The position numbers were made by a program, and so were the translations under genes. A stretch of DNA of 64,000 bases from Vandammella animalimorsus (lineage in GTDB: Bacteria > Pseudomonadota > Gammaproteobacteria > Burkholderiales > Burkholderiaceae_C). Where the stretch lies: NCBI RefSeq assembly GCF_002285265.1, contig NZ_NSJB01000003.1, positions 124,001 through 188,000 of the forward strand, read 5' to 3'. This document shows positions 1-8,075 of the stretch, piece by piece; within the stretch, counting starts at the first letter, position 1, and each line of letters begins with the position of its first letter. The notes under the pieces were generated by a model that was given only the letters and a program-made list of their open reading frames with translations, ran no database searches and had not been told where the DNA came from.

Positions 1-2
1 AG

Positions 3-1796
3 GCCCGCATCGCCCCAGCCGCCAAGCTGATCGCGCTGGGCGCCATGGATGAGCGGGCCCTGATCACCAAGCTGGCCAGCGCCCCCATGGCCGGCGCGCA
101 CCAGGTGGGCACAGCCCGCGCCAGCGCCGCCACCGGCACCGCCAAGGCCACGGCCCAGCACCTGCAGTGGCAGGCCCTGCCCAGCGGCGCGCACGCCGCC
201 GCGCTGCAATACCAGTCGGACAACGCCTTCGCGCTGCGCCTGGGCCTGCTGGTCGATGCCCTGCCGGCCACGGCCATCGTGCGCGTTTACGCGCCCGGCC
301 AGGCCGAGGCCGCCATTGAAATCAGCGGCGCGCACATTCAGGAAACCCTGGCCCTGAACGCCCGCAACAGCGTCGGCGCCGCTGGCCTGACGCCCGAGCA
401 AATCAACACCTACTGGCTGCCCACCATCGCTGGCGATGCCGCCGTGCTCGAAATCGAAGTGCCCGCCGGGCTGGATCCGGCCAGCGTGCAAGTGGCCATG
501 CCCACGCTGTCGCACTTCTTTGAGTCGCCCGAAGTGGCCCTGGCCCAGATGGACAAGCTCGAGCGCATCGGCATGTCCGAAGGCTGCAACTACGACGCCA
601 CCTGCGCCACGGAAATCAGCGAAGTGCGCAAATCCGTAGGCCGCATGCTGATGACCGTGGACGGCAACAGCGGCTACTGCACCGGCACCCTGGTGGCCGA
701 CCAGGCGCGCTCGGGCACGCCTTACTTCATCACGGCCGAGCACTGCATCAGCACCCAGCCCGTGGCCTCCTCGCTGGAGACCGACTGGCGCTTCCACACC
801 GAGACCTGCACGCCTGACAGCGGCGTTTCCAAGGAGCACAACCGCCTGTTTGGCATCGAGGCCGGCGCGCGCCTGGTCTATTCCGAGCGCCGCTTCGACA
901 CCACCTTGCTGGTGCTCAACGCGCTGCCGCGCGGCAATGTGCTGTTCTCCGGCTGGTGGGCCAACCGCGAGCTGAACCAATCGGTCTATGGCATCAGCCA
1001 CCCCAGGGGTGATCTGCAAAAAGTCAGCTACGGGCGCATCAGCAGCTACGCCTCGTGCACGCCCTTCGATGCCGACGGCCTGACCTCCTGCCGCCCCGGC
1101 ACGGCCGACTTCAGCGACTTCTTCAACGTCAACTACAGCTACGGCACCACCGAGCCCGGCAGCAGCGGCTCGGGCCTGTTCGCGCGCCATGCCGATGGCA
1201 ACCACTACCTGATCGGCGTGCTCAGCTCGGGCAGCGCCTCGTGCAGCATGCGCGATGGCTCCAGCGTCTATGGCCGCTTCGACATGGCCTATGCCGATGG
1301 CCTGAAGTACTTCCTGGGCGAGAAAAACAGCACCTACCCCACGCTGCGCCCGATCTACCGCTTCTACAACCACGCCAGCGATTCGCACTTCTACACCCAA
1401 AGCCCTGAGCAGCGCGACATCGTGATCAACAACATGCCCGGCTTCACCTACGAGCATGAGCAGTTCATGGCCTACACCTACCAGGCCCCTGGCACAGTGC
1501 CGGTGCACCGCTTCTACAACCACGTGGTCGGCTCGCACTTCTACACCGCCAACGAGGCCGAAGCCCAGACCATGCGCACCCAGTTCGCCGACAGCCACAT
1601 CTACGAAGGCGTGGCCTGGTTCGCCCGCACCACCCCGGGCGATGGCACCAGCCCGGTGATGCGCTACTTCAACACCCACCGTGGCACCTACTTCTACACC
1701 ATGATCCCGGAGCAGCAACGCTTCATCGAGCTGAGCATGCCCTACTTCCGCAAAGATGGCGCGGCCTACTACGCCTGGCCCATGACCAGCCAGTAA
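3..1796 (+). CDS. Secreted lysyl-endopeptidase-like serine protease, 5'-truncated by the window edge
   Basis: The frame is open from the first bases, so the true start and signal peptide lie upstream; the Met at 45 is probably internal. The trypsin-like (S1, lysyl endopeptidase-like) core is visible: catalytic His in TAEHC (codon 741-743), Asp in RFDTTLLVL (897-899) and Ser in the GSSGSG motif (second Ser, 1164-1166). Several cysteines suggest disulfides and an exported enzyme. A long N-terminal region precedes the protease core. After it come three degenerate repeats of about 45 residues built on FYNH..SHFYT / YFNTHRGTYFYT (from about 1359 to 1790), resembling the DUF5648 repeat found at the ends of secreted hydrolases. 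Lys-specific cleavage is an inference from family resemblance. An intrinsic terminator follows directly, so the gene ends its transcription unit. Confidence 0.8.
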   Translation, partial: ARIAPAAKLIALGAMDERALITKLASAPMAGAHQVGTARASAATGTAKATAQHLQWQALPSGAHAAALQYQSDNAFALRLGLLVDALPATAIVRVYAPGQAEAAIEISGAHIQETLALNARNSVGAAGLTPEQINTYWLPTIAGDAAVLEIEVPAGLDPASVQVAMPTLSHFFESPEVALAQMDKLERIGMSEGCNYDATCATEISEVRKSVGRMLMTVDGNSGYCTGTLVADQARSGTPYFITAEHCISTQPVASSLETDWRFHTETCTPDSGVSKEHNRLFGIEAGARLVYSERRFDTTLLVLNALPRGNVLFSGWWANRELNQSVYGISHPRGDLQKVSYGRISSYASCTPFDADGLTSCRPGTADFSDFFNVNYSYGTTEPGSSGSGLFARHADGNHYLIGVLSSGSASCSMRDGSSVYGRFDMAYADGLKYFLGEKNSTYPTLRPIYRFYNHASDSHFYTQSPEQRDIVINNMPGFTYEHEQFMAYTYQAPGTVPVHRFYNHVVGSHFYTANEAEAQTMRTQFADSHIYEGVAWFARTTPGDGTSPVMRYFNTHRGTYFYTMIPEQQRFIELSMPYFRKDGAAYYAWPMTSQ

Positions 1797-1829
1797 GCAA
1801 GCCAAGGGGCAGCCCAGCGCCCCAACCCA

Positions 1830-1856
1830 CAGGCCCCGCAAGGGGCCTGTTTTTTT
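1830..1856 (+). terminator. Intrinsic terminator after the serine protease
   Basis: An 8-bp GC-rich stem (CAGGCCCC / GGGGCCTG) with a GCAA loop is followed by seven T residues. It starts 33 bases after the protease stop codon and separates the protease from the alpha-2-macroglobulin gene. Confidence 0.9.
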
Positions 1857-1976
1857 GCGCTGGCGGCTTTGTCCATGGCGGCCCTTGCCCAGCCCTACAA
1901 TGATTTGGAGCAGGCGCTCAGGCGCGCCGCAGCGCGCCGCAAGCCTTTGCAAACAACACCGAAGAGGGGCAAATCC

Positions 1977-4900
1977 ATGGCACACAGGCTTTCACCGATT
2001 AGCACCCGCCTGCGCCGCAGCCGCGCCTGGCTGGCCGGGGCTTTGGGCGCGTTGGCAGCGCTGGGCGCGCAGGCCGCGCAGATCACCTCCATCACCCCCG
2101 CAGACGTGGCCAACCACCCCAGGCAGGTGCTGGTGACGCTGAGCGAGGCGGTCGTGCCCATCGGCCAGCCACAGGCCACGCCGCCGGTGACGCTGCAATG
2201 CGATGGCGCCCAGCCCAAGGGCCAGGGCCGCTGGCTGCACGAGCGCCAATGGGCCTACCAGTTCGAGCAGCCGCTGCCCGGCGGCATGCGCTGCCAGGTG
2301 GCGCGCAACCCGCAGTTTCGCGACCTGGGCGGCCAGCCCCTGGCCGAGCTGGCCGAACACCGCTTCAACACCGGCGGCCCCAGCATTGTGGACATCCACC
2401 CCTCGCACTGGGATGGCGTGATCGAGGAGGAGCAGTACTTTCTGCTCACGCTCAACAGCCCCGTCGATCCGGCCAGCCTGGCCAAGCACGCCTGGTGCCA
2501 GATCGAGGGCGTGGGCGAGCGCGTTGCGCTGCGCGTGCTGCCCGATCAAGAGCATCAGCAGATGCGCGAGCTGCTGCGCGAGCGCCGGCGCAGGCACGAT
2601 GAGCACACCGGCCCAACCCTTGCCGTGGCCTGCCAGCGGCGCATGAGCCCCGGCGCCACCTTGACGCTGGTCTGGGACAAGGGCATGGCCGCCCCCAACG
2701 GCGTCACCACCGAAAAACGCGAGCACTACGACTACACCGTGCGCCCGCAATTTGCCGCCACCTTCAGGTGCACGCGCGAGAACGCCAGCAAGAAATGCAT
2801 CCCCATGCTGCCCATGGATTTGCACTTCAATGACGACGTGCCCATGCAGTGGCTGCCGCACATCGTGCTGCGCGCCGGCGATCGGCAATGGCTGCCCAGC
2901 GTGGAGCTCGATGACGGCAGGCTCACGCCCGAGCAATGGCAGGCCCAGGCCAAGCAGCTCGAAGGCCGCCACATGAATTGGCTGCGCTTTGATGGGCCAT
3001 TTCCTGAGAACACGCGCTTTGAGCTCGTGCTGCCCACCGGGCTGCAGGACGACTCCCAGCGCCTGCTGAGCAATGCCAGCGCCTTCCCACTGCAGGTGGC
3101 CACCGATGCCGCGCCGGCGCTGGCCAAGTTCGCCACCGGCGACTTTGCCATCATCGAGCGCTTTGCCGAGGGCTACCACCAGGCGCCGCTGCTGCCCATG
3201 ACGCTGCGCAGGGTCGAGCAGGAGCTGCCGCTGCGGGTGCTGCGCCTGGACAGCGATGCCGAGATCATCGAATGGATGTACCGCACCGAGCAGCTGCGCC
3301 CGGGCGACTACGTGCATCGCCACTATGCGCAAAGCCTGGGCCTGTCGCCCCTGCCCACGCGCTCGAAAAAGCGCGACCCGGATGAGCGCGAGCCCAATTT
3401 CGTTCAGGCGCGCATGATCGGCCTGCTGGAGCACCAACCCCAGGCGCAAAGCCGCAGCATCGCCCCCAGCCCAGGCAATGCCGATCGCCAGGCCACGGAG
3501 GTCATCGGCATCCCGCTGGAGCCGGGCTTTCAGGTCGTCGAGCTGGCCTCGCCGCTGCTGGGCAGCGCGCTGCTCGACCCCAAGTTCGACGCGCCGCGCA
3601 CGCTGTACGCGCGCACCACGGTGCTGGTGACCAACCTGGCCGTGCATTTCAAGCTCGGCGCGCACAACTCGCTGGCCTGGGTCACCTCGCTGGATACGGG
3701 CAAGCCCGTGGCCGGCGCGCGCGTGCAGGTCAACCAATGCGACGGCAGCGTGGTCGCCCAGGCCACCACCGATGCGCAAGGCCTGGCGCGCTTCGACGAC
3801 GTGGCCGGCATGCCCGAGTGCGAGCGCGCCGAAGACCGCTACTGGCACCGCCACGCCTACCTGGTCAGCGCGCGCTCGCCCGACGGCAAGGACCTGGCGC
3901 TGGTCTGGAGCGACTGGCAGCGCGGCATCGAGCCCTGGCGCTTCCAGCACAGCTACAGCGACCACCTCCAGCCCCAGAACAAGACCAAGCTGCACACGGT
4001 GCTCGATCGCAACCTGCTGCGCGCCGGCGAAACCGTGTCCATGAAGCACTACGCCCGCGCCGAGGTGCCCAGCGGCCTGGCCACCCCGGCCGCCAACGCC
4101 CTGCCCGATACCTTGTTCGTGCGCCACCACGGCAGCCAGCGCGAGTTCGAGCAAAAGCTGCAATGGGAGCGCACCGCCGGCGGCGGCATGGTGGCCACCA
4201 GCAGCCTGAAGCTGCCGGCCATGGCGCCGCTGGGCCGCTACAGCATCAGCCTGCAACGCCAGGGCCCGAACCAGGTGAGTGCCACCACCGCCCAGTTCCG
4301 GGTCGAAGAGTTCCGCCTGCCGGTGCTGGAAGGGCGCATCACGCCCCTGGCCGCGGCCGAGGGCAAAGCGGCCGAGGGCGGGGCGCTGGAGATGGCCCTG
4401 CAGCTGTCCTACCTCAGCGGCGGCCATGCCTCGAACTGGCCGGTGAAGATCTCGGCCATGCTCGAGCCGCGCTGGTTGCAGTTCGACGACTACCACGACT
4501 ATCAGTTCACGCCGCCGGCCCGGCCCAGCGAGCGGCCAGATGGCCACGGCCCACACGAGCAGGACGGGCCATCGTCCAGCGAACCGCGCCGCCTGCTGCT
4601 GGACAAACACCCGCTGACGCTGGACGCCCAGGGCCAGGGGCGCTTTACCGTGCCGGCCGCGCCCGCGCAGTATGCGGCGCAGCCGCACCAGCTGCGCATC
4701 GAGGCCAACTTTGAAGACCCCAGCGGCGAGACGCAGACCATCACCCGCCTGCAGCCCGTCTGGCCCAGCGATGTGCTGGTGGGCATCGCCACCGAGGAGT
4801 GGATCTCGGTCAAGAAACCGCTGAAGGTGCGCGCCATCGCGCTCTCGCCCCAGGGCCAGCCGCTGGCAGGCCAGGCCATCACCGTGCGCGCCCGCGCCCA

Positions 4901-7900
4901 CACCACGCTGAGCACGCGCAAGCGCATGGTCGGCGGCTTCTACAAGTACGAGCACCACCACGAAACCCAGGATCTGGGCACCGTCTGCGAAGGCCGCAGC
5001 GACGCCCTGGGCCGCTTCGATTGCACGGCCGAGCTGACGCAGCCCGGCGAGATCGAGCTGGTGGCCAGCGTGCAGGACGCGCAGGCGCGCCCCTTCAGCG
5101 CCGCCACCAGCATCTGGGTCACGCGCGAGGGCGAGCAGTGGTTCGATGCCGACTCCTCCGACCGCATGGACGTGCTGCCCGAAAAACCCAGCTACCAGCC
5201 CGGCCAGACTGCGCGCTTTCAAGTGCGCATGCCCTATCGCCAGGCCCAGGCGCTGGTCACTGTTGAGCGCGAGGGCGTGCTGCACAGCCAGATCATCGAG
5301 CTCTCGGGCCAGGACCCGAGCTTCACGCTGCACATCGACCCGAGCTGGAGCCCCAACGTCTACGTCAGCGTGCTGGCGCTGCGCGGGCGGCTGCGCGAGG
5401 TGCCCTGGTACAGCTTCTTCACCTGGGGCTTTCGCTCGCCCATTCTGTGGTGGCGCGCCTGGCGCAGCGACACCGGCGAGGCCGTGCCGCCCACCGCGCT
5501 GGTGGACTTGAGCAAGCCCAGCCACCGCCTGGGCGTGGCGATGCTGCGCGTGGGCGAAGACGGCCACCGGCTGCGCGTGCAGGTCACGCCCGACAAGCCG
5601 CGCTACCAAAGCGGCGAGACCGCCACGCTGACGCTGCAGGCCCAGCTGCCCGATGGCAAGCCCGCAGCCCATGCCGAAGTGGCGCTGGCCGTGGTGGACA
5701 AGGCCTTGCTGGAGCTCTCGCCCAACCCCAGCTGGGCGCTGCTCAAGGCCATGATGGGCGAGCGCGCCTGGCGCGTGCAAACCGCCACCGCGCAGATGGA
5801 AGTGGCCGGCCGGCGCCACTACGGCCGCAAGGCCGTGCCCGCAGGCGGCGGCGGCGGCGAGGGCGAAGGCCAGCACGCCACGCGCGAGCTGTTCGACACC
5901 CTGCTGCTGTGGCAGCCGCGCATCGCGCTGGACGCCAACGGCCGCGCCAGCGTGCAGGTGCCGCTCAACGACAGCGTCACCACCTTCCACGCCCAGGCCA
6001 TGGCCGATGCGGGCGTGCAGTTCTTCGGCGAGGGCAGCGCCGAGCTGCTGGCCACGCGCGATCTGCAAATCATCAGCGGCCTGCCGCCCGTGGTGCGCGA
6101 GGGCGACCGCTACGACGCGCGCCTCACGCTGCGCAACACCACCGACCAGCCGCTGACCGTGCAGGTCTCGGCGCGCCACGGCCAGCAGGAGCTGCCCGCC
6201 AGCAGCGTCAGCCTGGCCGCCGGCGCGGCGCAAACCGTGCAGTGGCAGGTCACCGCGCCCATGCTGGAAGGCGACCAGGCCCAGGCCAGCCTGGACTGGC
6301 AGCTGCAGGCCCAGGCCCAGCAAACGCCGGGCAATGACAAGGCCGCCCCGCAGGACAGCCTGCGCATCACGCAAACCCTGCTGCCGGCCGTGCCCGTGAC
6401 GGTGCGCCAGGCCAGCCTGCGCCAGCTGGGCGCGGCCAGCGAGGCGCCGCTGCAACTGCAGGTGGCCATGCCCGAAGGCGCGCTGGAGGGGCGCGGCGGC
6501 ATCGTGCTGCAGGCCCAGAGCCAGCTCGGCGGCGACCTGCTGCCCGGCCTGCAGCGCTGGTGGAAGCACTACCCCTATGCCTGCCTGGAGCAGCGCCACA
6601 GCAAGGCCATCGGCCTGCTCGACGAGCAGCTGTTCCAGTCCGTGCAGGCCGATCTGCCCAGCTTCCTGGACGACAACGGCCTGGCAGGCTACTTCCCGCC
6701 CAGCAGCCGCTACCCGGGCAGCGTGCCCCTGACGGCCCATTTGCTGCAGGTGGACGCCGTCATGCAGCAGCTGGGCATGCACCCCATGCGCATCGACGCC
6801 GACTCGCGCCAGCGCATGCTCAAGGCGCTGGAAGACTTCGTGCTGGGCAGGCTCGATCTCAAGGCCCCGCCCTACTACCCGAATGCACGGCATGAGCGCA
6901 GCGCCGAGCGCCTGATGGCCCTGGCCGCACTCAGCATGCACGGCGCGGCCCAGCCCAGCATGCTCGAACACCTGGAAATCACCCCCAGCGCCTGGCCCAC
7001 CTACGCCGTGCTGGACTGGCTGCAAATCCTGCGCAACCTGCCCAGCCTGCCCCAGCGCGCCAAGCTGCAGGCCCAGGCCGAGCAAACCCTGCGCAACCGC
7101 CTGCAGCACACCGGCACGCAGCTGAGCCTGAGCCAGGACGGGCCGCACCGTGGCTGGTGGCTGATGCAAAGCCCCGACAGCGACGCCGCGCGCCTGCTGC
7201 TGCTCACCGCCGACCTGCCCGGCTGGAAGGACGACGCCGGCGCCCTGGCCAGCGCCCTGCTGGCGCGCCAGAGCAACGGCGCCTGGCGCACCACCACTGC
7301 CAATCTGTGGGGCCAGCTGGCGCTGCGGCGCTTCTCCAACCTGCACGAGAGCGAGCCCGTGGGCGGCGCGCTGCAAGCCCGCCTGGGCGGCGAGCAGCAG
7401 CAGCGCGACTGGCCCGCGCCCTCGACCAGCGAAGGCCAAGGCGCAGCGCACGGCGAAGGCAAGGGCATATCGCGCCTGCAAATGCAGTTTGCCTGGCCCG
7501 ACGCCATCGCCCGCCTGGGCGATGCCCAGGCCGCCGCGCAGCTGGAAGTGGCGCAGCTGGGCACAGGCCGGCCCTGGCTGACCATCTCGGCGCTGGCGGC
7601 CATGCCGCTGACGGCCCCAGTGCACAGCGGCCTGCGCGTGGAAAAGCGCATCACCCCCGTGGTGCAGGCCACGCCCGGGCGCTGGAGCCCCGGCGACGTC
7701 TACCGCGTGCACCTGCTGCTCGACAGCGCCGCGCAGCTGAACATGACCGTGCTGACCGACCCCATCCCCGCCGGCAGCACCATCCTGGGCAGCGGCCTGG
7801 GGCGCGACTCGGCCATCGACAGCCAGGCCGGCGGCGACGAGGGCCACGATGACAGCTGGTGGCGCATCGCCTGGGTGGAGCGCAAGCACGACGCCATGCG

Positions 7901-8075
7901 CGTGTACTACCACGGCCTGCCCGCCGGGCAGACCCGCTACAGCTACACCGTGCGCCTGAACCAGCCCGGCCAGTTCCAGCTGCCGCCCACGCGCGCCGAA
8001 GCCCTGTACATGCCGCAGTTCTTCGGTGAAACCCCCAATGCCCAGTTCAGCGTGGCCGCGCCCGCGGCGCAGTAA
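1977..8075 (+). CDS. Alpha-2-macroglobulin family protein with thioester motif (periplasmic)
   Basis: Encodes about 2032 residues of a bacterial alpha-2-macroglobulin, a periplasmic protease trap thought to protect the cell when the outer membrane is breached. The thioester motif CLEQ is present (Cys at about residue 1536, codon 6582-6584), inside YPYACLEQ as in YfhM-type proteins. I chose the ATG at 1977 because it follows a purine-rich stretch (GAAGAGGGG) and opens directly onto a signal peptide ending AALGAQAA. The frame is open further upstream to 1869, but that extension is basic and not signal-like. The signal has no lipobox cysteine, so the protein should be soluble, whereas E. coli YfhM is a lipoprotein. 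A TACAAT -10-like hexamer lies at 1896-1901. The 3' end overlaps pbpC by 50 bases, the classic pairing for this family. Confidence 0.93.
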   Translation: MAHRLSPISTRLRRSRAWLAGALGALAALGAQAAQITSITPADVANHPRQVLVTLSEAVVPIGQPQATPPVTLQCDGAQPKGQGRWLHERQWAYQFEQPLPGGMRCQVARNPQFRDLGGQPLAELAEHRFNTGGPSIVDIHPSHWDGVIEEEQYFLLTLNSPVDPASLAKHAWCQIEGVGERVALRVLPDQEHQQMRELLRERRRRHDEHTGPTLAVACQRRMSPGATLTLVWDKGMAAPNGVTTEKREHYDYTVRPQFAATFRCTRENASKKCIPMLPMDLHFNDDVPMQWLPHIVLRAGDRQWLPSVELDDGRLTPEQWQAQAKQLEGRHMNWLRFDGPFPENTRFELVLPTGLQDDSQRLLSNASAFPLQVATDAAPALAKFATGDFAIIERFAEGYHQAPLLPMTLRRVEQELPLRVLRLDSDAEIIEWMYRTEQLRPGDYVHRHYAQSLGLSPLPTRSKKRDPDEREPNFVQARMIGLLEHQPQAQSRSIAPSPGNADRQATEVIGIPLEPGFQVVELASPLLGSALLDPKFDAPRTLYARTTVLVTNLAVHFKLGAHNSLAWVTSLDTGKPVAGARVQVNQCDGSVVAQATTDAQGLARFDDVAGMPECERAEDRYWHRHAYLVSARSPDGKDLALVWSDWQRGIEPWRFQHSYSDHLQPQNKTKLHTVLDRNLLRAGETVSMKHYARAEVPSGLATPAANALPDTLFVRHHGSQREFEQKLQWERTAGGGMVATSSLKLPAMAPLGRYSISLQRQGPNQVSATTAQFRVEEFRLPVLEGRITPLAAAEGKAAEGGALEMALQLSYLSGGHASNWPVKISAMLEPRWLQFDDYHDYQFTPPARPSERPDGHGPHEQDGPSSSEPRRLLLDKHPLTLDAQGQGRFTVPAAPAQYAAQPHQLRIEANFEDPSGETQTITRLQPVWPSDVLVGIATEEWISVKKPLKVRAIALSPQGQPLAGQAITVRARAHTTLSTRKRMVGGFYKYEHHHETQDLGTVCEGRSDALGRFDCTAELTQPGEIELVASVQDAQARPFSAATSIWVTREGEQWFDADSSDRMDVLPEKPSYQPGQTARFQVRMPYRQAQALVTVEREGVLHSQIIELSGQDPSFTLHIDPSWSPNVYVSVLALRGRLREVPWYSFFTWGFRSPILWWRAWRSDTGEAVPPTALVDLSKPSHRLGVAMLRVGEDGHRLRVQVTPDKPRYQSGETATLTLQAQLPDGKPAAHAEVALAVVDKALLELSPNPSWALLKAMMGERAWRVQTATAQMEVAGRRHYGRKAVPAGGGGGEGEGQHATRELFDTLLLWQPRIALDANGRASVQVPLNDSVTTFHAQAMADAGVQFFGEGSAELLATRDLQIISGLPPVVREGDRYDARLTLRNTTDQPLTVQVSARHGQQELPASSVSLAAGAAQTVQWQVTAPMLEGDQAQASLDWQLQAQAQQTPGNDKAAPQDSLRITQTLLPAVPVTVRQASLRQLGAASEAPLQLQVAMPEGALEGRGGIVLQAQSQLGGDLLPGLQRWWKHYPYACLEQRHSKAIGLLDEQLFQSVQADLPSFLDDNGLAGYFPPSSRYPGSVPLTAHLLQVDAVMQQLGMHPMRIDADSRQRMLKALEDFVLGRLDLKAPPYYPNARHERSAERLMALAALSMHGAAQPSMLEHLEITPSAWPTYAVLDWLQILRNLPSLPQRAKLQAQAEQTLRNRLQHTGTQLSLSQDGPHRGWWLMQSPDSDAARLLLLTADLPGWKDDAGALASALLARQSNGAWRTTTANLWGQLALRRFSNLHESEPVGGALQARLGGEQQQRDWPAPSTSEGQGAAHGEGKGISRLQMQFAWPDAIARLGDAQAAAQLEVAQLGTGRPWLTISALAAMPLTAPVHSGLRVEKRITPVVQATPGRWSPGDVYRVHLLLDSAAQLNMTVLTDPIPAGSTILGSGLGRDSAIDSQAGGDEGHDDSWWRIAWVERKHDAMRVYYHGLPAGQTRYSYTVRLNQPGQFQLPPTRAEALYMPQFFGETPNAQFSVAAPAAQ

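Noticed and set aside
1992-7913. A 1973-residue open frame on the minus strand opposite the macroglobulin gene
   Set aside because: High GC leaves few stops in antisense frames. The composition is Gln/Ala/Gly/His-rich with no domain, and the plus-strand gene is unambiguous.
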